In this document: piece by piece, positions 1 to 7,396 of the stretch
How the letters are laid out: every line of letters begins with the position of its first letter
How positions within the stretch are numbered: the first letter of the stretch is position 1
Source of the DNA: Streptomyces qaidamensis
GTDB lineage: Bacteria > Actinomycetota > Actinomycetes > Streptomycetales > Streptomycetaceae
Assembly (NCBI RefSeq): GCF_001611795.1
Contig: NZ_CP015098.1
Coordinates: 1,054,001-1,118,000 of the forward strand
Direction: 5' to 3'
DNA: 64,000 nucleotides
Notes under the pieces: model-generated
Told to the model about the DNA's origin: nothing
Database searches by the model: none
What the model saw: the letters and a program-made list of their open reading frames with translations, nothing else
Program-made: the position numbers and the translations under genes

Positions 1-13
1 CAGACGCTGGGAG

Positions 14-2041
14 GTGTGGAAGTCCCCCGCGGATCAGCCCCGCTGGGCGAGACCCGCGCTGCTGGGCATCGCCGCCCTCGCGGCCCTGCTCTACTCCTGG
101 AACATCACCACGAGCGGCTACGCCCCCTTCTACGCGGTCGCGGCCCGCAGCATGTCGGAGAGCTGGCGGGCGTTCTTCTTCGGCGCCCTCGACCCGGGCG
201 CCACCCTCACCCTCGACAAACTCGGCGGCTTCCTCTGGCCGCAGGCCCTGTCCGCGCGCCTCTTCGGGTTCCACGCCTGGTCACTGACGCTCCCCCAGGC
301 CATCGAAGGCGTGATCAGCGTCCTCGTGCTGTATCGGGTCGTACGCCTCTGGGCGGGCGTCGTACCGGGCCTGCTGGCGGCCGGCATCATGACGCTGACC
401 CCCGCGGTCGCATCCATGTTCGGGCACTCCATGGGCGACGGGGCGATGACCATGTGTCTCGTCCTGGCCGCCGACGCCTGCCAACGTGCCATGTTCAGCG
501 CCCGGTTGCGGCCGCTCCTGCTCGCCGGGGTGTGGATCGGCCTTGGCTTCCAGGCCAAGATGCTGCAGGCCTGGCTGATCCTGCCGGCCCTCGCGGTCGG
601 CTATCTCGTGGTCGCACCCGCGCCGCTGCGCCGCAGGGTGGTCCACGTGCTGACCGCGGGCGCGGTCACCCTCGCGGTCTCCCTGTCCTGGGTCGCGGTC
701 CTGACATTCGTCCCGGCCTCGGAACGGCCTTACGTGGACGGGACCACCGACAACAGGGCGTTCAGCATGGTCTTCGGCTACAACGGCCTCAACCGGTTCT
801 CCCGCGACCTGATCCCCGGCTCCGTCAGCCAGATGAACGACACGGTCGGACCGCCGCAGGGCGAGCGCGCGCCGGAGCAGGCGGGCGTACCGGACCAGGC
901 GGGCGCGCCGAACCCGGCCGGCGCACTCGGCTCATCGCCGGACACCCACCCCTCCGGCGGCGGGTCGGTCCCCGGCAAGCTCCTCGGCAGCCGTTTCGCC
1001 CCACAGGTGGGCTGGCTGTACCCGCTGGCGCTGACGAGTCTGGTGCTCTGCGCCGGCTGGCGGCGTAAAGTCCCGCGCACCGACCGATTGCGCGGGGGAT
1101 TCGTGCTGTGGGGAGGCTGGCTGGCCATCAGCGCCCTGGTGCTGAGCGCCATCGAAGTGCCGCACACCGCCTATGTCGCCATGCTCGCGCCCGCCCTCGC
1201 GGCACTGTCGGGGGCCGGTCTCGCGGCCTTCTGGAAGGCGTACCTGGAAGGCCGGAGCGTGCGGGTGCTGCCCGCGGTGATCGCTGTGGAACTGGTGTGG
1301 AGCGCCTTCCTCTGCTTCCTGTATCCGGACTTCCTGCCGTGGCTGCCGTGGCTGCTCATTCTGGCCGGCCTGGTCGCCGTACCCTCGCTCGTCGTCGCCC
1401 ACCGCAAGGACCGGCGGAGGGGCAGACTGGCCCTGGTCGGGCTGGCGGCCGGACTGGTCACCATGTTCGCCGGACCCGCGGCCTGGTCCCTGTCGGTGCT
1501 CGACCCGACGTACGCCGGCAGCGCGATGGACGCGTCAGCCGGCCCGTTCGCCACGGGCGGCAACGCGGTTCGACGGGCGGCCAACGTCGTGGGGGTGGGC
1601 AACGCTCCGAGCGGCACGGCCGCCGCCTCGGCGTCGCTCAACGAGTCGGACGTCCTCACCGACAGCCAGCACCAGTTGCTCGCGTACGCCCGACAGCACG
1701 GCGACGGCGCGAAGTTCGTGTTCGCCAACGACTCCGCCGTCATGTCCTGGAACTACATTCTCGCCACCGGCGCCACCGTGCTGCCGATGGGGGGATTCAG
1801 CGGCGGTTCGCCGACGCCCGCACCGGACGAGATCAAGAGACTCGTTTCCGAAGGGGAGTTGCGCTTCGTCCTGCTCAGCGCCGACGGCTGGCAGGGCTAC
1901 GCGCAGACCCAGGGCCGCAGGAACACGGCCGTCGACGCGGTACGCGCATGGGTGAGAGCCGACTGCACTGCCGTACCGGCCACCACCTTCGGCGGCAACG
2001 ACAAGGACGTCCAAGGCACCCTCTACCGCTGCGGCGACTGA
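14..2041 (+). CDS. ArnT/GT39-type membrane glycosyltransferase (possibly 5'-truncated by window edge)
   Basis: A 675-residue polytopic membrane protein of the dolichyl-phosphate-mannose/ArnT-like family (GT39/GT83 fold), which transfers a sugar from a polyprenyl-phosphate donor on the outer face of the membrane. About eleven hydrophobic segments are seen, with an early extracytoplasmic loop carrying the family-typical TLDKLGG stretch near residues 65-72. A Pro/Gly/Ala-rich low-complexity linker lies near residues 280-315, and the soluble C-terminal part (about 550-675) resembles the YkcB-type actinobacterial subgroup. The reading frame is open to the window edge, so the GTG at 14 may be internal and the true start may lie upstream. 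No partner glycosyltransferase is visible inside the window. The acceptor is unknown. Confidence 0.85.
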   Translation: MWKSPADQPRWARPALLGIAALAALLYSWNITTSGYAPFYAVAARSMSESWRAFFFGALDPGATLTLDKLGGFLWPQALSARLFGFHAWSLTLPQAIEGVISVLVLYRVVRLWAGVVPGLLAAGIMTLTPAVASMFGHSMGDGAMTMCLVLAADACQRAMFSARLRPLLLAGVWIGLGFQAKMLQAWLILPALAVGYLVVAPAPLRRRVVHVLTAGAVTLAVSLSWVAVLTFVPASERPYVDGTTDNRAFSMVFGYNGLNRFSRDLIPGSVSQMNDTVGPPQGERAPEQAGVPDQAGAPNPAGALGSSPDTHPSGGGSVPGKLLGSRFAPQVGWLYPLALTSLVLCAGWRRKVPRTDRLRGGFVLWGGWLAISALVLSAIEVPHTAYVAMLAPALAALSGAGLAAFWKAYLEGRSVRVLPAVIAVELVWSAFLCFLYPDFLPWLPWLLILAGLVAVPSLVVAHRKDRRRGRLALVGLAAGLVTMFAGPAAWSLSVLDPTYAGSAMDASAGPFATGGNAVRRAANVVGVGNAPSGTAAASASLNESDVLTDSQHQLLAYARQHGDGAKFVFANDSAVMSWNYILATGATVLPMGGFSGGSPTPAPDEIKRLVSEGELRFVLLSADGWQGYAQTQGRRNTAVDAVRAWVRADCTAVPATTFGGNDKDVQGTLYRCGD

Positions 2042-2163
2042 CGCGACGGGCCGTTCAATCGGCGGCCTCGCCTCGACGGCACGGTCGCCACTACCCTTTC
2101 CCACCGGAATCCTCGGGCAAGGGGCTCCTACAGGCAAGGGGCCTGATTCCGACGGGAGATGTC

Positions 2164-2553
2164 ATGGTTGCTGGTCGTGTAGTGCGTTTTGACAGTGTGC
2201 GGGGTTATGGATTCATATCGCCGGAGAGCGGCGGGGACGACGTGTTCCTGCACGTGAACGACATGCACGTGGCCGAGGAATACGTGCGTCCCGGCGTGAA
2301 GGTGGAGTTCGAGATCGAGAACGGCGACCGCGGACCGAAGGCGTCCGCGGTCCGCCTCGCCCCGGGCACGGAGAGCAGGCCGGCGGCCCCCTTCGACGAC
2401 TCCCTGTGCGACGTCCTCAGCGCGCAGGAGTTCCTCCGGGAGGTCACCGAGGTCCTCCTGACGTCGGTCCCGTCGCTCACCGGCGAGCAGATCCTGCAGG
2501 CGCGCGCCGGACTGGCCCGGTTCGCGAAGGAACACAGCTGGACGGATGGCTGA
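2164..2553 (+). CDS. cold-shock-domain protein with C-terminal helical extension
   Basis: A 129-residue protein. The first ~65 residues form a cold-shock domain that binds single-stranded nucleic acid: the RNP1-like KFDSVRGYGFI-type signature is present as FDSVRGYGFISPE, and the RNP2-like motif as DVFLHVND. Residues 75-129 form a predicted helical tail, longer than the usual ~67-residue Streptomyces CspA-type proteins. This matches a known actinobacterial class of CSD proteins of about 127 residues. The ATG follows a GGGAGATGTC stretch that supplies the ribosome binding site. It stands alone, 46 bp ahead of an acetyltransferase gene. The nucleic-acid role is family knowledge; the tail's role is unknown. 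Confidence 0.9.
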   Translation: MVAGRVVRFDSVRGYGFISPESGGDDVFLHVNDMHVAEEYVRPGVKVEFEIENGDRGPKASAVRLAPGTESRPAAPFDDSLCDVLSAQEFLREVTEVLLTSVPSLTGEQILQARAGLARFAKEHSWTDG

Positions 2554-2598
2554 TACACGCTCTATCCAGGGGCCGCACAACCCTTGGATTCTTCCGGG

Positions 2599-3141
2599 AT
2601 GCAGATCGAAACCTCCCGGCTCCGCCTCAGGCGTTTCCTTCCCAGCGACGTCCCGAATTTCGCGGCCTACCGCTCGGATCGCGAAGTCGCCCGCTACCAG
2701 AACTGGGATTTCCCTTTGCCCCTCCCGGCGGCACGTCGTTTGGTGGACGAATACTCCCGCCGCGATCCCGCCCGGCCGGGCTGGTTTCCCTACGCGATCG
2801 AGCTGAAGCAGGACGAGCACCTCATCGGCGACATCGCCGTGAACCGGCATCCGGGCGGCGCGCAAGCCGAGCTGGGTTTCAGCATCGCCCGCGCCCGGCA
2901 ACGCCAGGGCTACGCGTCCGAGGCCGTCCGCGGCGTACTGGCCACGCTGTTCGGCCAGGGGCTGCGGGCGGCCGTGGCCGAGTGCGACGCACGCAACACG
3001 CGCTCCGCGCGCCTGCTGGAGCACCTCGGCTTCACGTACACGCGACAGCACGGATTCTTCGACCGGCAGAAACAAACACACGTGGAAATCAGCCAGTTCA
3101 TTCTCCCCGCAGAGCGATGGGCGACGCTGGAACAGCAGTGA
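2599..3141 (+). CDS. GNAT family N-acetyltransferase (RimJ/RimL-like)
   Basis: A 180-residue acetyltransferase of the RimJ/RimL type, which moves an acetyl group from acetyl-CoA to an amine. It begins with the subgroup-typical IETSRLRLRRF strand. The acetyl-CoA pyrophosphate-binding loop is seen as ARQRQGYASEA near residues 102-112, and the C-terminal CDARNTRSARLLEHLGF segment matches GNAT motif B. An in-frame TTG lies 15 bp upstream at 2584. The ATG at 2599 is preferred because homologues begin immediately before the IETSRL strand, though no strong Shine-Dalgarno is seen for either. The substrate cannot be told from sequence. Confidence 0.87.
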   Translation: MQIETSRLRLRRFLPSDVPNFAAYRSDREVARYQNWDFPLPLPAARRLVDEYSRRDPARPGWFPYAIELKQDEHLIGDIAVNRHPGGAQAELGFSIARARQRQGYASEAVRGVLATLFGQGLRAAVAECDARNTRSARLLEHLGFTYTRQHGFFDRQKQTHVEISQFILPAERWATLEQQ

Positions 3142-3239
3142 GCAGGGCGCCGCCGAAGAATGGCCGAATTCAGAAGGTTGTCGTTCCTGATCTGTAGGCT
3201 GGAGTGCACCCGGGCTCCCTTCGGCAAAGGAAGTGACGC

Positions 3240-3458
3240 ATGACCAAGACGTCCCGCACTCACGGAACTTCGCGTCGACGCGCCCTCAGGGCCGGCGTGA
3301 CGGCACTCGCACTCGCGACCGCCCTCACCGCATGCGGCACCAACGACAAGGAAAAGGCCCCCGACAAGAGCGGCGCCCCCACCCAGAGCACCACTCCGAC
3401 CCCCCCCCCAAGCACCACTCCGACCCCCTCCCACAGCCCCTCCACGACGCCACGCTGA
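3240..3458 (+). CDS. small lipoprotein, probably truncated by frameshift
   Basis: A 72-codon ORF with a Sec/Tat-like signal peptide: basic n-region (RRRALR), hydrophobic core and lipobox LTAC with the acylatable Cys at residue 32. It therefore encodes a lipoprotein head followed by a Thr/Pro/Ser-rich spacer. A good ribosome binding site (AAAGGAAG) precedes the ATG. The spacer contains a run of nine C residues (about 3399-3408), and the ORF stops 50 bp later. Protein-like sequence continues in other frames downstream, so the gene is likely a broken or mis-sequenced longer lipoprotein. The full-length function is unknown. Confidence 0.6.
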   Translation: MTKTSRTHGTSRRRALRAGVTALALATALTACGTNDKEKAPDKSGAPTQSTTPTPPPSTTPTPSHSPSTTPR

Positions 3459-3790
3459 TCGGCAGCACCGTGGACCACGACCCTCCGATCGACCACGCGC
3501 CGACCGCCGACGGCCTTTGCCTCGACCTCGCCTGACGGCCGCGTCGGGGATCCGGCCGGTTCTTCGACACCGGCGACGCCGACCTGGTCGGCGAAGTCGC
3601 CTTCTCCGGCGAGAGGTTCTTCTCCGCTCTCACCACCCTGCCACCCTGCCGGACGCGGACATACGTTCCTCCTCGGCGCTGCCGACCTGGACCGCGGTCG
3701 CGTCGCCTCCCGCGTGGCCCGCTCGGCCGACGCCTGGAGTCAGGCTGCTCACCGCAGCGCGTCCCGGCTCCCGCCGCTCCCCAGGGGCCG
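3459..3790 (+). pseudogene. decayed 3' part of the lipoprotein gene
   Basis: Downstream of the lipoprotein stop there is no intact gene, but coding-like fragments appear in alternating plus-strand frames. One reads TVDHDPPIDHAPTADGLCL and ends at a TGA at 3533. After that stop the same frame continues as FFDTGDADLVGEVAFSGERF (about 3560-3620). A third fragment, ADLDRGRVASRVARSADAW (about 3681-3737), is back in the lipoprotein frame. These look like pieces of one exported protein separated by at least one stop and two frame changes. No homologue can be named by eye, so calling this a remnant is inference from composition and adjacency. Confidence 0.4.
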
Positions 3791-3902
3791 AGGCCGCGGC
3801 ACTCGCCCGAGCGGCCTCCGACAACGCTTTACCCCTGACCTGCACGTTCCTCCCGTGTGCCAACACGCACCCGTCCTCACGGCACACGAGGAAGTGGCGC
3901 CC

Positions 3903-4016
3903 ATGGCCTCCGCAGCAACCACTCCCCCACCCCAGGGCAACCTCAAACGCATCGTCGCCGCCAGCCTCATCGGCACCACCATCGAGTGGTACGACACCTC
4001 ATTCGATCGGGGCTAG
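3903..4016 (+). pseudogene. 5' fragment of an MHS-family transporter gene
   Basis: Encodes only 37 residues: a Pro-rich N-terminus, then LKRIVAASLIGTTIEWYD, and then diverges and stops. The same peptide begins the full-length MHS symporter encoded at 25959-27347. The nucleotide sequence from 3948 to 3995 is identical over 48 bases to 26004-26051, and similarity continues upstream through the start codon and the GAAGTGG ribosome binding site. This is a truncated duplicate of the transporter's 5' end, not an independent small gene. It sits exactly at the left border of the biosynthetic cluster, which makes it a candidate scar of the event that brought the cluster here. Confidence 0.85.
3948..3995 (+). 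repeat. 48-bp direct repeat, left copy
   Basis: Perfect 48-base direct repeat shared with 26004-26051, inside a longer imperfect match that starts about 55 bp further upstream at 3892. It encodes the RIVAASLIGTTIEWYD region of the MHS transporter. Identity stops abruptly after GTACGAC. The two copies bracket about 22 kb of biosynthetic genes. Confidence 0.95.
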
Positions 4017-4304
4017 GAGCTGCGGTTCTTCATGGTCCGGGCGCCCACGCCGACACGGAGCCAGCACTGGGTCGCAGGCATGCTGACGCGGTCCTGTCCC
4101 ACCTGCTTTCGCGGCACGCACCGAAAGGGCCGACGGCACCGGGAAGCCGTTACGCAGCGTCGCTGACCCAGCCTTCGCTCACCCACCGTCGCCCCTCCGG
4201 CGCAGCACCAGAGCGGTGCAAGGCTGTTCTTCGCAGATGCGCTGTACCGGTAAGCAGATGTCCCCCCTCCCCGGCCTCCGTCGTGGTGCCCGCACCCGCA
4301 CATC

Positions 4305-5561
4305 TCAGAGTTGATGGGCGCGGGTGCCGCGCAGCCGGCCCCGGGTGTCCAGCAGCAGTCGGGCGTGCTCGGGCAACCGGTCAAGCGGAACGGAGTCGTG
4401 GTCCTGCACCAGAATCGTGAGGTCGGCGTCCGCGGCGGCAGCCAGTGCGTCGACGGACCGCTTCACCGGTTCGCCGCCCGGCGCCCAGGTGTCCACGAAC
4501 GGGTCGTGGTACGCGACGCCTGCGCCGCTCTGTCGCATCAGCTGGACGATCGCGGCGGCCGGCGTGACCCGCAGGTCCGTACTGTTGCGCTTGTAGGTCA
4601 CTCCGACAAGCAGCACCCGTGCGTCCCGCAGGGCGCTCCCCCGCTCGTTGAGCAAGTACTCGGCACGCCGCACGACGTGTGCCGGCATCCCTGTGTTGAC
4701 CTCTTGCGAGAGCTCGACCAGCCGCAGCGGGGTCCCGCCGGTGCGCGCCCAGTGCGTGAGGTAGACGGGATCGACCGGGATGCAGTGGCCACCCACCCCT
4801 GGTCCCGGCCGGAACTCCTGGAAACCGAATGGTTTCGTGCGCGCGCAGTCGAGCGCGTCCCACACATCGACTCCCAGTGCCCGGGCGGCGACCGCGAGTT
4901 CGTTGACCAGGGCGATGTTCACGCTGCGGTAGGTGTTCTCCAGGAGCTTTGCCAGTTCGGCCTCGCGTGCGGAGCCCGCCTCGACGACCCGGTCGCACAA
5001 GTGCCGGAAGAAGTCGGCCGCGGCCGCCGTGCACCGTCGGGTGCAGCCCCCCACGACGCGCGGGGTGTTCCGTACACCGAAGGTCTGGTTGCCCGGGTCG
5101 ATGCGCTCGGGTGAGAAGGCGAGGGAGAAGTCCGTTCCGGCACTGAGTCCGGAGGCCTGCTCCACAATGCCACGGACGACGTCGTCCGTGGTGCCTGGGA
5201 AGGACGTGGACTCCAGGACGACGAGGGTGCCGGGCTTCAGGCGATCCCCGAGACCGGAGGCGGCGCGTCGCACATGGGAGAGGTCGGGTCTGCCCGCGCC
5301 GTCCAGTGGGGTGGGGACGCAGATCACGGCAACCGAGGCCTCCGCCAGCGGGCTCTCGTCGACGGACGCCCGGAAACCGGCATCCAGCATGGCGGTGAGG
5401 TCGGCATCGGTGACGTCGGGGACGTGTGAGTGGCCCGAGTTCAGGGATGCGGTGACGGACGGGTTCTCATCGATCCCTGTGACCCGCATGCCGGCGCGGC
5501 ACGCCTCCCGGGCCAGCGGGAGCCCGGTGTAGCCGAGTCCGATGACGGCAACGCTGTTCAT
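4305..5561 (-). CDS. nucleotide-sugar 6-dehydrogenase (WbpA/WecC-like)
   Basis: A 418-residue UDP-sugar dehydrogenase that oxidises C6 of a nucleotide sugar to the carboxylate in two NAD+-dependent steps. The N-terminal Rossmann motif is VAVIGLGYTGLPLA (residues 4-17). The family's ESTSFPGTT and FSPERIDPGN motifs, and the catalytic Cys in GGHCIP with downstream VDPVYL, are all visible. Length is normal. GLGYTGLPLA and FSPERxDPGN are closer to the UDP-GlcNAc/ManNAc dehydrogenase branch (WbpA, WecC, TviB) than to UDP-glucose dehydrogenase; this is inferred by eye. A GGGAGCG ribosome binding site precedes the ATG. It is the last gene of the minus-strand arm, 167 bp after the ligase gene. Together with the DegT and Gfo/Idh enzymes of the cluster it suggests amino-uronic acid synthesis. 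Confidence 0.9.
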   Translation of the reverse strand: MNSVAVIGLGYTGLPLAREACRAGMRVTGIDENPSVTASLNSGHSHVPDVTDADLTAMLDAGFRASVDESPLAEASVAVICVPTPLDGAGRPDLSHVRRAASGLGDRLKPGTLVVLESTSFPGTTDDVVRGIVEQASGLSAGTDFSLAFSPERIDPGNQTFGVRNTPRVVGGCTRRCTAAAADFFRHLCDRVVEAGSAREAELAKLLENTYRSVNIALVNELAVAARALGVDVWDALDCARTKPFGFQEFRPGPGVGGHCIPVDPVYLTHWARTGGTPLRLVELSQEVNTGMPAHVVRRAEYLLNERGSALRDARVLLVGVTYKRNSTDLRVTPAAAIVQLMRQSGAGVAYHDPFVDTWAPGGEPVKRSVDALAAAADADLTILVQDHDSVPLDRLPEHARLLLDTRGRLRGTRAHQL

Positions 5562-5728
5562 ATCGCTCCCTGGATGCAGGGCGTCGGTGGGAAGGGCTTG
5601 GGCGCGCCGCTCCGCCACCGCACGCGTTCGCAGGCGATGACCAGATGGTCGAGACTCCTCTCCGACAGCCCTCCGGCAACGACGCCTTGAGGCCCGTGCA
5701 CAACCCCTCCTTCGTGCGGGGGGGGCGG

Positions 5729-7396
5729 TCAGCGGATGCCTGAGGTCTCGCGGGCAGCCAGCAGGGCGAGGGTCCTGCGGCAGATCTTTCCGGTGGGACC
5801 GAGCGGCATCTCCTGGACCCGCAGCAGGAGTTCGGGGAGTTTCCGGCGTTCGAGGCCGCGCTGGGACTCCAGGAACACGGTGAGTTCCCGCAGGTCCGGG
5901 GCGGGCGCGCCCGGCGTCTCGCGGACGCATGCGCACAGGCGCTCCCCCAGTTCCGGGTCGGGCACACCGACGCAGGCCACCTCGGCCACGGCGGCATGCG
6001 CGGCGAGTTCGCGTTCCACCTCCGCCGGGCTGATGTTGTAGCCGCCTCGTACGACGATCTGCTTGATGCGGCCCAGTACATGGAGCCTGCCGTGTTCGTC
6101 CAGGAGCCCGCGGTCGCCCGTGCGGACCCAGCCGGTCGACGTCCGGTACCGGGCGTCCAGACCGGGGTCGGCCACGTAGCACAGCGGCGTCATCGGACCC
6201 CTGGCACAGATCTCACCGGGCTGTCCGGTCGGTACGGCGGCACCGGTCTCGTCGATGATGCGGATGCGCGCCACGGCCGGGTCGGGAAGACCGGTGCCCG
6301 CCTCGGGGCCGGGCCCGGTGGAGGCGGTGTGGCAGTTCACGCCGTCGGATGATCCGTAGACGGTGATGACTCGGCGGTCGAACCGGGCGCGGCACGCCTC
6401 GGCGGTGGCGTCCGGGAGGTCCGCGCCGCTGGAGACGACGGCCTGGAGACCGGTGAAGTCCTCCCCGGGTGCGGGTGGTTGTTCGGCGAGGCGATGCAGC
6501 ATCGTGGGCACGCCGAAGACGTGCGTGGGACGGTGTTCGACGATCATGCGAAGCGCCGCGTCCGGGTCGAAGGACTCCTGCAGGAGCAGCGTGCCGCCGA
6601 GGGCGGCGAGCGTGACGGATGTGCCGCACGAGCCGAAGGAGGAAGCCAGCGGGACGAGGACGAGGTTGCGCATCGGGCCGTCCCCGGCGTGCAGGGCGCG
6701 TACGTAGGTGGCGCGGCCGCCGGCCATCGCGTTGTGGGAGTAGGCGACCATCTTGGGTTCGGCCTCGGAGCCGGAGGAGACCAGAATGCGTGCGGGAGCC
6801 TCGGGGTCGACGGGCCGGGGCAGGAAGGGCTGCCGCGCGGGCGCCGCGAGTGACTGAGCGGCCTGACTGCCCTGACCGCCCTCACCGCCCTCACCGCCCT
6901 CACCGCCCTCACCGCCCTCACCGAGGGTGAAGACCGCTTCGAGGCAGGGGAGATGAGCGCCGGGGACGGCGTCGGAGAGATGGCTGACGATGATCGCGCG
7001 GGCGCGGGCGCGGGCGAGCAGGCTCGCCGGCCCCCGGCTGCCGAGCCCCGGCGGATACGGCAGTGCCACCGCTCCGATGGCGGAGACAGCGAGTTCCGCG
7101 GCCACCGCGTCGCGCCCGTTCGGCACGCGTACGGCGATGATGTCCCCTTCGCCCAGGCCGCTTTCGGCGAGGCGCGCGGCGATGTGCCGTGCCCGGGCGT
7201 CGAGCTCCGCGTAGTCCACCGAACCCGCCGAGTCGATGACGGCCGTCCGGTCGGGGTGCCGCTGCACCTGCCCGGAGAAGAGCGTGTACAGGTCCCGGTC
7301 GGGGCAGAGGCCCTGTTCGGACCAGGCGCGCCGCACCCGGGCCGGCACCAGGTCACGGATCTCGACGCCGGCGTTCGATGTCCATCCGGCCCTCAT
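5729..7396 (-). CDS. AMP-forming acyl/aryl-CoA ligase (ANL superfamily) with Gly-Glu repeat insert
   Basis: A 555-residue adenylating enzyme that activates a carboxylic acid as acyl-AMP and then as a thioester. Core motifs are seen: an A3-like SSGSEAEPK (phosphate loop, with Ser-Glu in place of the usual Gly-Thr pair), A5-like VYGSSDGVNCH, A7 TGDRG, A8 GRIKQIVVRGGYNISP and the A10 lysine in PTGK. Between A2 and A3, near residues 158-175, lies a GGE-repeat loop encoded by five perfect 9-bp units. The ATG at 7396 overlaps the stop of the upstream CoA-transferase by 4 bp, so the two are translationally coupled. An earlier in-frame GTG exists but would lie inside that gene. The substrate is unknown. 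Confidence 0.88.
   Translation of the reverse strand: MRAGWTSNAGVEIRDLVPARVRRAWSEQGLCPDRDLYTLFSGQVQRHPDRTAVIDSAGSVDYAELDARARHIAARLAESGLGEGDIIAVRVPNGRDAVAAELAVSAIGAVALPYPPGLGSRGPASLLARARARAIIVSHLSDAVPGAHLPCLEAVFTLGEGGEGGEGGEGGEGGQGSQAAQSLAAPARQPFLPRPVDPEAPARILVSSGSEAEPKMVAYSHNAMAGGRATYVRALHAGDGPMRNLVLVPLASSFGSCGTSVTLAALGGTLLLQESFDPDAALRMIVEHRPTHVFGVPTMLHRLAEQPPAPGEDFTGLQAVVSSGADLPDATAEACRARFDRRVITVYGSSDGVNCHTASTGPGPEAGTGLPDPAVARIRIIDETGAAVPTGQPGEICARGPMTPLCYVADPGLDARYRTSTGWVRTGDRGLLDEHGRLHVLGRIKQIVVRGGYNISPAEVERELAAHAAVAEVACVGVPDPELGERLCACVRETPGAPAPDLRELTVFLESQRGLERRKLPELLLRVQEMPLGPTGKICRRTLALLAARETSGIR
6876..6920 (-). repeat. 9-bp in-frame tandem repeat (5 units)
   Basis: Five perfect copies of CCGCCCTCA (plus strand), continued imperfectly on both sides, inside the ligase gene. 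On the coding strand it gives a Gly-Gly-Glu repeat. Because the unit is a multiple of three, copy-number changes would lengthen or shorten a surface loop without breaking the frame. Confidence 0.95.

Noticed and set aside
4017..4304. A transposase remnant or integrase at the left cluster border
   Set aside because: I looked for recombinase motifs in all frames of this 288-bp gap and saw none; nothing is supportable here.
4305..6182. Upstream in-frame extension of the nucleotide-sugar dehydrogenase (to 625 residues)
   Set aside because: The first ~207 residues are Arg/Pro-rich and antisense-frame to the ligase gene; the Rossmann motif and ribosome binding site place the start at 5561.
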